A DNA stretch of 64,000 nucleotides from Entoloma clypeatum (GCA_963565915.1 OY751486.1:5022001-5086000), one strand, 5' to 3'. Positions 11,725-25,088 are shown, counted from the stretch's first letter. A program made the numbers and translations. Notes: generated by a model not told the origin, from the letters alone.

Positions 11725-12910
11725 TCACGCAATACCGAGAAACATCATCCATCCTTCCAGGTTAGGATGAGGCTCTAGACCACGAAACATCCGATGTGTG
11801 CCCAAGATGTCATGCCGCCTCACAGCATCACCACGTTCTTCCCCTCGTCGCACCTCGAAAGCCGCACGAATCTGATCCCTCTGGAACGCGTTCCATCCTT
11901 CCCAACTATCAACCGAGACGTGCAGGCTAAAATCGCGCCAGATTCCCTCGAAAACGTCAGCGCAGGTTATCCCGCTATCGTTACGTATCATGATAGGCCA
12001 GGGGAAGTGGTCCAATGGGTAGTCCGCGATGCCGTTGATGTACATGTGCGTCACGAAAGGGTAGGTCGCGGGCTGAGCCTTGTCTGCATCGCTCAGGGGT
12101 ATGCTTCGCTCGGAGATGAGCAGCTCGTAGCCCATGAGGACCCGGGCAGGCTCAACGGAAATGTCCCAGCATACGGGAGTTAGGCCGACGATGCGATGTT
12201 GGAGGAACGGGTTGAGTTGGAGTTCCCAAGGGAAGGGTTGAGGGCCACCGACGACCGGGCTCTTCCATCGCCGGGGGCGGGGCGGCAGGGCAGGATGCTG
12301 GAGGCCCGGTAGCCAACGATGGGTTTCCGGCCGTTGAAGACTTGCGAACCTTTCATTAACGTCGACGGAAGGGGAAATAGGACCTTCCGGCGCTGCAGGG
12401 GGGTCTCCGTTAACGTTGGCTTGCAGAGAATGCATGACGCTATGTATGATGACTGACGGTAATTCCTGATAAACTCAAACGAAAGTCGAGAGCTGGAGAT
12501 GGGAAGTTTCGGGCGAGCGTAATAGCCCCAGGCCTTCCATTCATGTAGTTGGACTTCTTCGGATTCGAGGACACTCCATGATTCTTGACGAACCGGCTCC
12601 CGCAGCTCAGATTGGCCTGAATTTACAATCGTCATCGAGGAGCTCACCATCAGTGGCAACGATGCTTACCTTCCCCTTTTACCAACGCACGCAGAAGACC
12701 CAAGACACCCGGGCGCCTCTTCCGACGGGACGAGGCTAGCTGGACCGACCTCTCCGATACAGACACCCTCTTGTGCACAAGGCGTTCGACATACGTATAA
12801 GGTGCAGTCTTGGCTTCATGTGTCAAGGGGCTAGGAACCCAGGGTGTTGTCAAATCTTGGATAGGTCGATAGTGTCCGCCATGCTGCATCCAATAGGGAA
12901 ATTCAGCCAT
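11725..12910 (-). CDS. DUF6699-domain protein
   Basis: Unknown function; a family expanded in Agaricomycetes. Three exons read in frame: a first exon MAEFPYWMQHGG through a basic SSRRKRRPG stretch, a middle exon with ESWSVLESEEVQLHEW, and a long last exon of about 230 codons. The last exon carries the domain: PFPWELQLNPFLQH, SVEPARVLMGYELL, ATYPFVTHMYINGI, DHFPWPIMIRNDSGITCADV, FEGIWRDFSLHV, and a C-terminal RRHDILGTHRMFRGLEPHP. Predicted length about 345 residues. The N-terminus is uncertain: an upstream frame at 12903-13124 (MFCLWAFTTPNIQLPQ) is Pro-rich and may be an additional first exon, but no clean splice joins it. Confidence 0.72.
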
Positions 12911-15153
12911 TGGAGCAGCATAGAAAATGGATCAGAAACGAGCGGGACTGCTGAGCTGATGAATTGGAAGGATACACGGGGATGATGTTAGGCAACTGAC
13001 CACGAGGCAGTCCACAGTTGGCTGGCGGGGTGCGAGGGTGATGTTTGTGGGTCCCAGAGTGCCAGGGTGACACAGCCTGAGGAAGCTGAATGTTGGGAGT
13101 GGTAAAGGCCCATAGGCAGAACATAGTAAAACGCCAAACACAAGGCCATTCTGATCAGGGTCGGAACGACTTCACCGCATGGCGGCAGAGCAAAATTCGT
13201 CAGCTTGATTGACGATCGATAAGATTAGATTGTTGATCTTCAAGCTATACCATCGTTCTCTCCGTACTTACTTACATCTTGTGCAAAAGCTTGGATTGCG
13301 TCTTGTGGGTGTGACTAGGATCTGTCTGTGCGACGCCCCGAGTCGAAACTGCCTCAAACTGGAGATGGTTATGATGATAACATTTAAATTAATAGAAGCA
13401 GCGCCACCAGATAATGTTCTTTCAATTGAACCTCTTCAAGTTGTTGGCGGCATTGAGGTGGTTGGGGGGGTACAGCGATCGAGGAATCATTTGAACTCGC
13501 GGCCACTTATACCGTGACATGTCGTGAAAAGCCCCTCACAGACGCTCGTTGAGGATTGGTCGAGATTTAGATAGCAGACGTACAGTGAAAGAAACCAATG
13601 GACTCTTGTCACCGACTCAGCCAATGTTTACCTTGCCTCAACTTGAAGTCAAAGATTTCCTCGGAGACATTTTAGACAGTTTAAACTAGTATCGGCCTGG
13701 ACCCACCCGACTGCATTGCTCAGTACATCGACTAACGAGATCGCTTTCATGTTAACTTCATTGAAAGGACCGAGTCTACCCCAAGGGGATGGGCGTGATT
13801 CCGCGATGAAGCGGGAAAATGTCGGTTCATTTCCAATACAAACACTAACACGAAGGAGGCAAGTTGAAAAGTAGCCTGCACCTTCTATACGGCTTTGTAT
13901 AGATATCTTGATTCGGGTTTCCTTGCTAGGTTCCCGGATTTGGACGAGACCGAGTCACTACGCATGCGAAGGACAGTGAGGGGACAACCAAACGCGACTT
14001 GTCTTTGACGCTCACAGTGAGCACATGATGCACCGCGTCTCTGGATCCATACCATTAATGAGTTAGTGTGAAAGACAAGGGTGAGATGCACTATAATTTC
14101 TTATTGTTGACGCCGCTTACATACAGACTGAATTGTTTAGCTAGGGACTGTAAAAGGTTGTGGGCGCGCGTTAATGAATGTGAGCGCACGGGACGGGCGT
14201 TGACAAACTGGATACTCCCGAGTCGGGCCCCGCATGCCAAAAAAAATCACACAAAAAAACAATCGCGGCAGGGTCTGTGTGCGCATTCAATCATTGAAGA
14301 GGCCACCATGGTTATTGATCTGATCGACACCCACAGCACATTCCGCATGTTTCGACGAGCGAGCGAAGCAGAACAATCATCCTAGTATGATCATCATGCC
14401 AAGTATAGCATACTTACTCTTCTGATGGCCCCGAGCCTGGATCGTCCAAAGCAAGATTCCACGTTTGAGATTGGATTGACTACCACAAATACTGTTTAGC
14501 CCATTGTGACGAAAACCAAGGGAGGTAAAGGGGAATCAGTTCCTTGAAAGTATTGCATTCTGGAAATATGTACACATTGAACGTTAAATCGAAAGACTGG
14601 ATCGATTTCAACGAATGACCCATGAAATCATGACTGAGGACCACCCAATGAACGAAGTTGCACATGAGGATATGATCGTGTTTCTAGAGCCGCGGACTTC
14701 TGAAACAGGCAAAGGTTGACCATCTGACCGATCGAGAGAGATCAAGGGTGGTTATGGTTATCATGATCAAACGGATTCAGATCTTCTTCTAGAAAGATGG
14801 TTCCGGAGTAGTGGGGGCATTATGAAGGGTGCGGAATGAAGGGAGCCTCGGGAAAGAACCAACTTCGGCGAAAGGCTCATGATGGGTCCGGGCAGAGGCC
14901 ATGAGAACTAGGATGCATGTAACAAAGGGAACACTCGAAAAGGCGATGTGTATCATGTTGGGGCGAAGACAACTTGAAGGTCGTGCGTTCTGATACGGAC
15001 CGATAAAACCGCGGGTCTGACGTTAACGTCCTGTGTTACGTACTAGAGAAACCTGGGGTACATTTGCAGCCTGAAATGGTAACTTGTAGGTCACAATACG
15101 AAAGGAAAAAGTTACTCACACATACCCCACGGACATGACAATCCTGACGAGAA
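12911..15153. other. Intergenic, no gene identified
   Basis: Contains a possible upstream exon of the DUF6699 gene near 12903-13141. I see no other motif-bearing frame, RNA gene or repeat. Confidence 0.4.
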
Positions 15154-16344
15154 TTACGAGACGAACGATTTCGGATAACCTTGGTCGGCGTAGAAGTCTG
15201 AGACATGTAGCACATAAATTTCAGAGCTTGACATACTCACGGGTACGGGTGTAAACTGGCAAAGGGGATGTGAGTTTATGACAACTTCTCCTAGGACGAA
15301 GAGAATCTCACTTCTTTCAACAGGATCGCCATCGTACGGGGAGTAATCCGCTCGTTGAATGAGATCAATTTCCCACTCCGGTTCTTGGCGATTTATCCTC
15401 CTTGTGCGGAGGTTGGAACGCTGTCCGTTCCCCAGGGATGACATTTCCTTGACCTTACCGGAATCTTCATTCTCTGCAGCGGACCAAACCTTGGCTCGAT
15501 CCCAAAGGGTTTCTCTGCCATCAACGATATCTTGCCATTCGAGATGAAGGTCGCGGAAATAGGGGAGAATGATGAACCTCTTATCGGACATGCACGAGGC
15601 TAACGGCTCCCTCCAGTTCTCAAGCTTCGGCTCATCCACCACAGATTGGCCGAGGACAAGAACCAGATATTCAAGTTTAGGCAAGGCCTCGAGGGTTTTC
15701 GAGATCTCATGAACGACCCTCCAGGCGGTTGAGCCTGGAAGATCAACACGCGTGTGGACAGCAAGATGAGTCAGACGTGGTAGATCTACGACGGAAGTGC
15801 CTCTGACGCCCGTCAGAACAGATGTGTAGAGATGCGTCACCGACTCGAATATGGGTTCCATGTAGTTGAACAAGTGAGGGAACCCAAAGTGGATGATCAT
15901 CATGTGCTGAGGACGGATGGCGTGTTGGCGTGTCCAATGTGCGTTGGAGGAGAGGTTTTGTGCTGTGATGACGAGGTTTTTGACTCCCGTGAATGCTAGT
16001 GCGACGCTCGCTAATCCGATTTCGACAGATGGCACACGGGCGGGGACAACAAGGGCGAGGGAGTTTATGGCGTATGACGAGAGAGGTCGCGGGAATGTAT
16101 GAAGAGCAGATTTCAAAGCAGGTATATGAACCTTCCGTTTCGGCAGCAAAGTTGCAGCAAAGCGCGTTACATGATCCGGCGTGGTGAACGTCACTGCATG
16201 GAAGAGCAGTGGAAGGACCCAAACATTGAAATGACGTGATACAAGACGAAGTTCGCATGCGACCCGCATGCTCGTCGACCCAAGATACAGGATGACTTCT
16301 CGTAGTAGTTCGATTGGTAATCGAGACCAGATGTTGCTAGACAA
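15154..16344 (-). CDS. F-box-like protein
   Basis: Single open exon of 396 codons. The N-terminal 45 residues form a typical mushroom F-box: IWSRLPIELLREVILYLG, then VACELRLVSRHFNVWVLPLL and FHAVTFTTPDHVTRF. The remainder has loosely repeated Leu-rich segments such as LPRLTHLAVHTRV and LEALPKLEYLVLVLGQSV, as expected for the substrate-binding part of an SCF ubiquitin ligase adaptor. It is complete, with no frameshift. The last 40 residues are less family-like, so a small 3' intron is possible. Role as an SCF adaptor is inferred from the family; no target can be named. Confidence 0.8.
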   Translation of the reverse strand: MSSNIWSRLPIELLREVILYLGSTSMRVACELRLVSRHFNVWVLPLLFHAVTFTTPDHVTRFAATLLPKRKVHIPALKSALHTFPRPLSSYAINSLALVVPARVPSVEIGLASVALAFTGVKNLVITAQNLSSNAHWTRQHAIRPQHMMIIHFGFPHLFNYMEPIFESVTHLYTSVLTGVRGTSVVDLPRLTHLAVHTRVDLPGSTAWRVVHEISKTLEALPKLEYLVLVLGQSVVDEPKLENWREPLASCMSDKRFIILPYFRDLHLEWQDIVDGRETLWDRAKVWSAAENEDSGKVKEMSSLGNGQRSNLRTRRINRQEPEWEIDLIQRADYSPYDGDPVERSEILFVLGEVVINSHPLCQFTPVPVSMSSSEIYVLHVSDFYADQGYPKSFVS

Positions 16345-19300
16345 ACGATGAGTTGAATCAGTTCACGAGTCCCCCAGGAGCTTGGCCGGGCCTAACTCAC
16401 GTTTCCTCCGCCAATATCATGGAGAGATCGCTCGCTTCTTCTTCAATATGGTCGTGCATAGGGTGATCCAAGGTCATGGCATGGGCGTCGTCCATGAGGC
16501 AAGGCGGGCAGAACAGAACATTATGATGGCTTTCTTACTAGAACACTTACCTGCCCTCAACACCACGTGCCAACTTCAGGACTCAACTTTGATTGGAACT
16601 TGTGGGATCCGGACGATGGAATGTCACTGCAGACTCCTCCCGCCCATCAGTGAAGGCAGTCATCGGGAGCAGTTATTTTGCCAGCCATATCCGAGTCGCA
16701 AGCCCGACGAATCATCCCATGAACCCTAAATTGGGTTCAGGCATCAACCACTTTTTCTCCGATTCTCCGGATCCTCGCGTAACGGGCGCCAGGCTCTTGG
16801 GCTTATCATTCCTTATCCGGATCTCGGAAACACTGGGCGGTCAAGGGAGATTTCAATTCCGCGGGAAGGGGGGAGAAACGTTACAGTACGAGGCGTGCAG
16901 CGCATACAGTAGTAGGATCCAGCAAAGTAAGCAGGACGCGTTATGGCCTACGAATTTTTCTTATCATTCAGAGGGCGCGTGCAGAAAGTGTCAAATGCCT
17001 ACCATTCCCCGGTATTGAATCCGTGTCGAGGTCCAGACCCATTGCGTCATACCCTCAACCCTTCCCCAGAACCCATAGCCATTTCATTCAAGGGTTGTTG
17101 TGTACCTAGCATCCTCATGGGCGCCATTGGGCAGCAACCGACAAGGAGGGACTCCGAACGGGCTTTGAAGCCGTGAAATTCATGTGCATACGGAAGGAAC
17201 ATTGGATGGTCGGGAACGATGAGAACGAGAGTGATGTTCCGGATATGTCAGGGTCGATCCTCGCCATGAAAGAAACACGCCAAACATCAGCGGAGAGGTG
17301 CCATGGCATTTCAGATATTCAAATTTCGTTCAAATATCAGGTGCCAGAATGGCTTTTGAGGCGGGGAATGTGTGTGTAGCGAAATGAAAATTTCAAAGGG
17401 TTCCTGCGGATGGGCAATGGGCAATGACGTCACTGATACTGGTTCCTGTTCAATGCTATGCAATTTCCTCGAAAAAAAAAGAACCATGCCCGGAACTTGG
17501 ACGTTCCGCGTCGGACTATGGTTTGAGGAGATATTTGATTGATTCCTACAAAGTATCAAACCCATCAAGGGCTATGAGAAACTTGACAGTCGGAGGGATA
17601 TCCCTAACATCATTGCGATCGCGGAGCCTGAGCGCCCGGAAGGTATCATCGACTGTCATGGTGCTGTCAAGCATGACTGAGGTTTGTGCATCGACTGAAG
17701 GGCGGATGTACGGGAAGCGGTTCCGATCTAACTCGGCCTATTGTTTGATAAATATCGCAGGAGGGAAGAAATTAGGCTAGGTCGTCGACCTGTAAGTGGC
17801 TGGACAATTGATACCGAGATTTTGAAGAAAAGAGGAAGTCGACTCACAGATTGGTTTTCGAAATTAATCATGCATCGCAACGTCTCCGTGGTCGTGTACC
17901 TGCGTCAATTAAGGATAATCAAATTGGCAAGATTCGACCCAGTAAGACAGGAGCAAAGCGGCCAACGAGGAAGTGATGGGTAGCGAATCAAATACAGCCT
18001 CGGGAGCGATTCCGTCACAGGTATATTTCCATGCCTCCCAGGTGGACGTCAGGACGGCAAGAACAAAGGCATAGGCTCAAGTGGTAAAGTTACCAAGTTT
18101 TGACTCGGAGAGGGATAAAATCGCATCAGCGGAGAACCTGAGAAAACAGACATCATGTGGCAGTGGTGGCGCTCTCTGCGGTGGCTGATCCAGCGCTTCA
18201 CATGATCCCACCGTACTTACATAGATCGAAGGCTGTACCGAAACGAGAAAAATAACAATTTCAAATCAACAGCAGGAGGACTGACAAGACGCAACAATGG
18301 TTACGGTTTTAAAGAAATATCAGGCGCCAGTGATCGGGGTGGCGATGAGCACTTTCATAAGTACTTTCGGCGACGGACGGGGATGGATTTCAACGAAAAA
18401 GGGACGAGATCGGAAGGATATCAAAGAGTGGAACGCAACAAGAGGTTGAAATTGTCAATGTTACAACCGCCAAGCTGGAAAGATCGCTGGGACATGCCGC
18501 GATAAGTGAATCAGACATTCGTTTCGAGACAGAACCATTCAGAAAAGAGTCTAAAAGGCTTACGTGATTACGACATGGCCAATATCACGCGCCAGAGAGA
18601 AAACCTGAGCAGGCTCGATTCGGATTCGTGCTGATTCGTGGCACCAATCGATTGATCAGGTGTCGATCCAATGCAATTACAGGCCGCGCCACCAACATTA
18701 GCCTGAGTGAGGGCGGGGGAAGACCCTTGTCTGGCCCCTATGTGGGTTATATAGCGGTAGAAACATCAGCAAACATTTGATGAGGCGCAAGGAACTACAT
18801 AGCATGAGGAGATGGGTGGGCGTGATGGCTAAAATTACGAACGAGCGTAACGGGGTCGTCGATCTTCCTAGTTCTCTCTTCCTTTCCGTTCGGTGTCCGT
18901 CGAAATTAGCTTTTGATGCATGGTTGAATTAGGAAAGACCAACGATCGCGGATGTGATTGATGTGAAGAACACAAGGTAAGTAGTAGGATCACCGCTTAG
19001 CGATCGCAACTGTATCTGGACAAAAGATCGTCAGGACCCGATACAACAAAACCTTGCTAACCGAGACAGCCGAAATCTCATGTGCAAGGGAGCGATGGTG
19101 GTGGCGCATCAAACACTCCTATCGATTGAACGAAGGCACGTTTCGTGATGGTCGGGTACTGTGTGATAAGGAGACGAGTTCCAGGTTGGCCAGCGCGATA
19201 GGAAGATCAGCAGACGAAGGGCCTGAGATGGGAAGACAATAGACGTGGGAGACGGTTTCCTTCACGAAGGACCTCTGATGGACGTTACACGTGCCGTGGC

Positions 19301-19596
19301 ACAGAAGTGGATACAACGACCTAGAATAGGCGGGACCCACAAGGGAATTTGAGTTTTCGCAAACGATTGCTCTTCATCAAAACATATGTAACTGTGAGCG
19401 CTCTCTGATCAGACGCCCGTTGACAAATTGGGTAGGGCCAAAGAATCCACTCTGATACACTACGCACAAACTGGCGTTTCGTCAATGTCGTTGTCCGAGG
19501 AAGAGGAACGGTGAACAAACATGACCCACAAGATCGCCATCATAGATTAGATCTGTGCCGAACAATCCAAGAATGGCCGCGCCGCCTGATCCCTCA
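16345..19596. other. Long gene-poor stretch
   Basis: Frames of 60-140 codons on both strands lack known motifs. On the minus strand around 17560-17750 a short stretch reads FPYIRPSVDAQTSVMLDS and later PPTVKFLIAL, which looks weakly coding but has stops on either side. Nothing can be called. Confidence 0.4.
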
Positions 19597-20493
19597 TTAG
19601 GAATATTCTGACCTCGACGCCTGCACCGTACCCGCCTTTTGCTGCCTCAGATACGTCCTCAACACACATCCCTCCGTGGATCCCGCCTTCTTGCATCCTT
19701 TGCACACCCTCCCATGCTGAAGCATCAAGACATGCAGCCCGTACTTGAGGTCGTCAGGAACGCGTCTATCCAAATGAGCCTGTGCCAACACCCGGTCTGC
19801 CTTCTCCGGGACCCACCCAAGCACCCTGCTCAATCTGTACACATGCGTATCGACCGCAAAGGAGTCGCGACACAGGCAAAAAAGCAAGACACAGGACGCG
19901 GTCTTGGGCCCCACGCCGTCATACGAAATGAGCTCCTTCATAATCGCGTCGTCCGTCATCCGCTTTGACTCCTCCGTCGCCGCGAGGTGCTGCAAAGAGT
20001 ATGCCCCATGCTTCTCCATGATCTCTCGTAGAATCTTCTGTATCGTCGCCGCCTTCTTGTTTGCCAAACCACCTTGTCGTATGGCGTCCACGACCTCCTC
20101 CCGCGGTGCGCTGGCGAGCGCAGAGAAGTTGTTTCGCCCGAATCTAGAGTCTAGACTAGCCTTTGCGGCTCCGGAGTTTTGTCCAGACGTGTTCTGGGAG
20201 AGAATGACGCTGATGAGAGCTTCGATGACATTAGGCACGGCTCCCAAGACCCTTGCTGGATTACGAGAGGAGTCGGCGGGTAGGGGCTTTCTACGGACTG
20301 CGGCGTGCCCTGGGTGCTCCTGAGCTAGGAGATGGTAAACTTCCATGGCCTCCGTCGCCGTTGGACGGAGGAAGGTGGGAAAAGGGGAGTCCGCAGCGTA
20401 TGACGAATGGAGTTTGAGTTTCTTGGCCTTGTGCGGAGATTCTGTGACGGCCGGTGAGTTTTGGACGGGGGAGATCGGTCTACTTCTCTTCAT
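19597..20493 (-). CDS. HhH-GPD DNA glycosylase (endonuclease III-like)
   Basis: Base-excision-repair glycosylase fold, intact single exon of 298 residues. The first 30 residues are basic (SPHKAKKLKLHSS), possibly a nuclear signal. The domain begins with VIEALISVILSQNTSGQNS, then IRQGGLANKKAATIQKI, and the hairpin LISYDGVGPKTASCVLLF, which carries the lysine used by bifunctional glycosylase/AP lyases, followed by FAVDTHVYRLSRVLGWVP with the catalytic Asp. The C-terminal part, VCKGCKKAGSTEGC, has only three cysteines, spaced 2 and 8, unlike the C-x6-C-x2-C-x5-C iron-sulfur site of endonuclease III, so the cluster is probably absent. Substrate range is unknown. It is shorter than Ogg1 and lacks a MutY-type C-domain. 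Confidence 0.87.
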   Translation of the reverse strand: MKRSRPISPVQNSPAVTESPHKAKKLKLHSSYAADSPFPTFLRPTATEAMEVYHLLAQEHPGHAAVRRKPLPADSSRNPARVLGAVPNVIEALISVILSQNTSGQNSGAAKASLDSRFGRNNFSALASAPREEVVDAIRQGGLANKKAATIQKILREIMEKHGAYSLQHLAATEESKRMTDDAIMKELISYDGVGPKTASCVLLFCLCRDSFAVDTHVYRLSRVLGWVPEKADRVLAQAHLDRRVPDDLKYGLHVLMLQHGRVCKGCKKAGSTEGCVLRTYLRQQKAGTVQASRSEYS

Positions 20494-23463
20494 TGATGTC
20501 AGTGGCAGAAGTGTAAATGATGTCTAGAGAGCACTTCGGTGGCAGACTTGGAGTTCCAAATTGAGACCCTTTGTCACGTCCGACGCGTGGAGTCACGAAT
20601 GTGACGACCGCGTTTTTTTTTGCTCCCCCTCCTCACTCGGCGCTAGTTATCACTCTTGTCGTCCGCTCTACCGAGGCACTGTTTGAAAAATGAAGGGATA
20701 GCAGCTCTCTTTACCAGGCAGGAAATGGTGTTGTTAGTACACGGGATGAGTCGGTTTCTGTCGATACCGATCACACCAATGACAAGATGACTCAAGTTTA
20801 GTCAGAACAGATCTATAAATCATCTTGTTGGAAAGAAACACCTGCTTCAGGCATTTTCAACCCGGAAATGCGTGCAACGCACCCCGCAAACGCCGAGCCC
20901 GCGGTATAGGAAGAAGGTTCAACACTCACGTACGCCCTCATGGATCGAGCTAACAATGACTCGGTGTGGACAATGGTCGTCTCGCTGATATCTTCTGTCA
21001 AAATGTTAAAGTTGTCCGTGTCAGTCTCCACAGGACGTTTCTGAGTCGTGGCAACCGCCCGCCGCACGGTGCCTCATTACTTTACTCTCTTACTGCCATG
21101 ACATTTCTCTCGACCCGAGTCATTCTCATTCAGCATCGACCGCTCCCAGGATACGATCGAAGGGGAAAAAAAAAGGCCCATCTACCCAATTTCACGTCCA
21201 ATGCGTCTCCTATCTCCACCACGTGCCTGCTACTACATTGTTCGCTCATCCTGGATTTCAGTCACACACGTTCAATATGACAGATGGCTGTTTGACACGG
21301 CTGGAGCGTGGGGTCGCGTCTCATATCTATCATAACTCATGAGGAGTATCGCAGCCTTGGGTCCTTGAGAACGATCTACAGAGGTTTTCGTACGTCGTGA
21401 CTCAACTCCACTCTGTTCAAAACCTGCATTGTCCCATTCCCGATCAATCTTCGCGATCTTTGCAATGAGAAGGTCCCAAATGCCCATTGTTGGCCATATA
21501 TGTCAACATGTATGTAACTATCGACAGGACCTCGTTACAATCCCACCACTGATGAAACCACCGCCACCGCGGACAGCGTTCCTGCAGTGTCGTACCCACC
21601 GTACTTACGAGAAGTTCGAATCGCCAGATTTTGTTGTCTCTGTCATCCTGATTTCGTAATATTATGTCAGAAATCCAAGGATTTGCCCAGAGGTTCATTT
21701 CGAAAATCACTTTCAATTGATCAGCGATGTGATAGAGAGAAGGAGGAAGAAACCCTCGAAATGTAGTAGCAGATCAAAACGGGATGAGACCCCTAGATCT
21801 CAACAACTTGCACACCTCCTCCTTGAACCTTCGATCTTCACGATCGTGGTGCCGCAGGTTGCTGTTGCGTATGACAAGGGGAGACGCCTGCTTACGCTCA
21901 TGACTCGTCCCTCTGAACGAGGAGATTTTCAGCCAGCATTTTTACTCGATCTGGCGGATAATGAACATTACGGTACCATCATCGCAATCTCGCCCTCAAC
22001 CGCCATCTATTTCTATCTGGTCACCATCACCATCTTCGAGTCGTTCGTCTCGAGCTAAAATTTGAAATAACGTCATGCAACAGTGCTTGCCTTGGGGCTG
22101 GGTGGCATATGCTCTCTTGCCCCAGCTGCTCCTGTGCTTTGTTTCGCGTTTATCACATTTCCCGCGGAAAGATCCACCCAGTTTCGAGTTGAGTTGACTC
22201 GATTCCAAGGGATGTCTGATTATCGAGAGGGAAGCATGTCGGCTCTGGCAGCCGACCAAAAAAAATTGCAAAGGAACATTGTGGCTTTTGCACGTGCAGA
22301 GATTTCTTGGATGTGATGTTTCCTGGAGAACATCGCTAAACTAGGTTATATCGAGTCGGTGCTCGGCTATCCCAAAACGAGGGCGGCACACCTTCGTCAT
22401 ATCACCCGAGTTAACGTCGAAAATCCCGAGTTTCCCGCGCGCATGATGAGATGAATACAGTACTACAGGCCTTTTGGAGCTTGAAACGTCGCTCGGAACA
22501 TCACGATTCACGATGAGACGGTCTAGAAGATTCATTTCATAGAACAATATAGCAGCCGGAAATTACGATGGGTCGACGCAGGCTCGAGACGCATTCGCAG
22601 GGCTACCTCAAGCAGGATGATATACGACCATTCCATCCAAAGATTTTAGGGTTCTGGGAAGGCAGTTAAAGTTCAAATGTTGGGTGACGTGGGACGGATG
22701 GCCGGTTCATGATTACCATATTGGGAAAGTTGAAAGCACTGCCATTTTCGATCAAACTTGATGCTGCAGAGTGCGGACTCAAAAATTATCACGAGAACAG
22801 GTTCATACATCAGACTTCATAGATGGTTTTCATAGATAAGTAGCTGCAAATTGCTTCCTTGTAGGCAGACTCGATATGCCCAGGGGCGTTGCCATTGAAA
22901 TGACGCAAGTTGTTGGAGAGTACAACCTGCCAGAAGTTCCGCCCGCCCGGGGTTCCGGCTTTCGAAGGGACGAGGGAGGAGGATGAGATAAGGAACATGG
23001 GTTGGTGGTAACATAAGAGTGACTCGTCTAAGCTTCGCTCGGGCCTTTAACCCGGGGAAGGGAAATGGACCATTCCCAGACAATAATGGCACTCCATTTC
23101 GTGGTAAACATCCGGCAAACAGAGTCATGCCAGATCGGGAGGTATCCTAATTTGGACAGCACAAAGCAGGCAATCGGATCGTAGATTCGCACATAGGTGA
23201 GTGAGCACGAGTGCAACTCTTGTGCAGGGATGTGGCTATAAAACCAATCCATCGTATTGTCTTTGCTTTTTGTGCCCCGCCTCTGCAATTGTTCTCCCGA
23301 TCGCCAACGACCGTCAAAACAAATAGCACGCCACTCTGCGACACCTATTAGTCTGCCCCCCAACCTCGCGCGTTGAATCCCTTTCCTATCATTCCCCATT
23401 ATACCCTCCTCACGACACGAGGTGATCACTCACCAATACGCCAATACTTCCTTTCATCCCGCC
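20494..23463. other. Intergenic, no gene identified
   Basis: Between the glycosylase and the first HMG-box gene. Open frames (for example minus 20813-21067 and plus 21717-22058) have no recognisable domain. The last 300 bases are the likely promoter of the HMG-box gene. Confidence 0.4.
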
Positions 23464-25088
23464 ATGCCCGCCCTCCGCGTCCGCGATACCCAGCCCCGTT
23501 GTGAGTAAACCATCAATCAGCTCGATCATGGACGAGGGTTAGATACGATGAGCTCACCTCCCTCTAGCACTCGAAGTGACGACCGACGCGCCCCAGCTCC
23601 CCATCGTTTCCATCGTCTCCCCAACGCCACGCGCATTCGCTTTCCCGATAAACCACAACTTCAGCGCCGAGCCAAACAGTCCCTACTCTTCTCCATCCCA
23701 TTCGCCCTTTGAACCCGACCTCTGTTCCCTCGCTTTATCTTCATCATCATGTGTAACACCTCCCCCACCACAAGCGCCCCTTATCATGCGCACACTTTCT
23801 CCAGACACTGCTTTCTCATCCTCACCCTCCTCCACTTCACCATCACACAAACGCAGAAAATCATCATGCAGCAGCGATTTTGGCGACCGTCGACCAAAGA
23901 AGGGCGACGAGGATTACATCAAACGCCCAGAGAACGCGTTCATCCTTTTCCGCCGCAAATGCTGCGAGGACCGACAAGCCGCTCTGGAAGAGGCTTCGTC
24001 CCCGTCGAAGAAACAGCGTCAAGCCGACCTGTCGAAAACCATCAGTCAGCAGTGGAAGGGTCTCAGCGCAGAGGAGAGACAGTACTGGGAACAGTTGGCG
24101 AAGGAGAAGAAGAAGGAACACGAGCTCAAATATCCTGATTATGTTTACAGGCCCCAGCGCGCGAAGGACAAGGACGGCCGACCGAAGCCTAGAAAGCTTA
24201 AGCGGGGCGACGTAGAGGATGAGGTGGACAACATTACCGTTGGTGTTCCCAATCTTCACCATCAGCGCCATCATGGCCGCTCGTTGTCTGCACCGACCCC
24301 GCCTCCGTACCAGACGATCCAGATCCCGAACGTCTACCAGATGACGCCTTCGTGCCCGACTTCCCCTTCCTTGCTCCCAATGATCAGCCGTCGATCGTCT
24401 CACCCCGACTACGCCGAGGATCCCCTCGCACACTTTGACTATATTCCGAACGACAACTTTTCCTTCGGACAGGCAGGGCAGCTAGAGGCTAGCCTTCAGG
24501 TTCGTGTTTCCTGTTTTCGCAGTACGATCGTGTGCTGATAGGCTTTTCCAGTCTTCAGAGTTTCTACGAAGCATGTTCAGCATGTCCGCCCCATGCGACC
24601 CGTTGCACCCACTAGAAATCACGAGCGAGTCTATGCTCCTCCCGCCGCTCAGCATCGTCTCTCCTGGGTCATCCATCTCCTCAGGTCCCTCGTCGCCAAC
24701 CTCGGAGCTCTTCACGCCACACTCTGGCCTCCTCATCCCGTCATTCTCCCGCCTCACGACCTCCGAGACCTCCGAGCAGCAGCGAGTCCCAACCCAGGCG
24801 GAGCTCGACCTCCAGATGGAGATGCAGCTGCAGCAGGAATACGCTGGGTACACCTGGGAGACCAACTCGATGTGGCCCACAAACTCCGAGCTTCTCCTGA
24901 GCGACGACTTCGACATGGGCGCCATCCCGCCTATCGAGCTCGGCGTGCACAAGTACCACGACCAGCTCGTCGTTCCGGACCTCGGGTACGGCCAAATCTT
25001 TGTCGAAGGCCGCCCGTTCCCTGAAGAGAGCCAAGCACTTGACCCGATTCTTGCATTCGACGAGATGATGGGCGGGCGCGGTTTCTGA
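23464..25088 (+). CDS. HMG-box transcription factor, first copy
   Basis: Nuclear sequence-specific regulator. Exons 23464-23500, 23568-24499 and 24552-25088, all with GT-AG borders, give about 500 residues. The short first exon MPALRVRDTQPR joins to LEVTTDAPQLPIVSIVSP. A Ser/Pro-rich region and a basic stretch (SHKRRKSS) precede the HMG box at about residues 120-200: YIKRPENAFILFRRKCCED, then KQRQADLSKTISQQWKGLS, AEERQYWEQLAKEKKKEH and ELKYPDYVYRPQR. A basic GRPKPRKLKRG follows. The C-terminal half is acidic and Ser/Pro/Gln-rich, typical of an activation domain. In basidiomycetes such proteins act in mating and development (Ustilago Prf1 and Coprinopsis Pcc1 are known examples), but which orthologue this is cannot be decided here. 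A second HMG-box gene lies at 47546-49234. Confidence 0.88.

Noticed and set aside
23749..24433. Additional ORFs of 110-190 codons on both strands within the first HMG-box gene
   Set aside because: They are GC-biased shadows of the HMG-box exon and have no domain or splice support.
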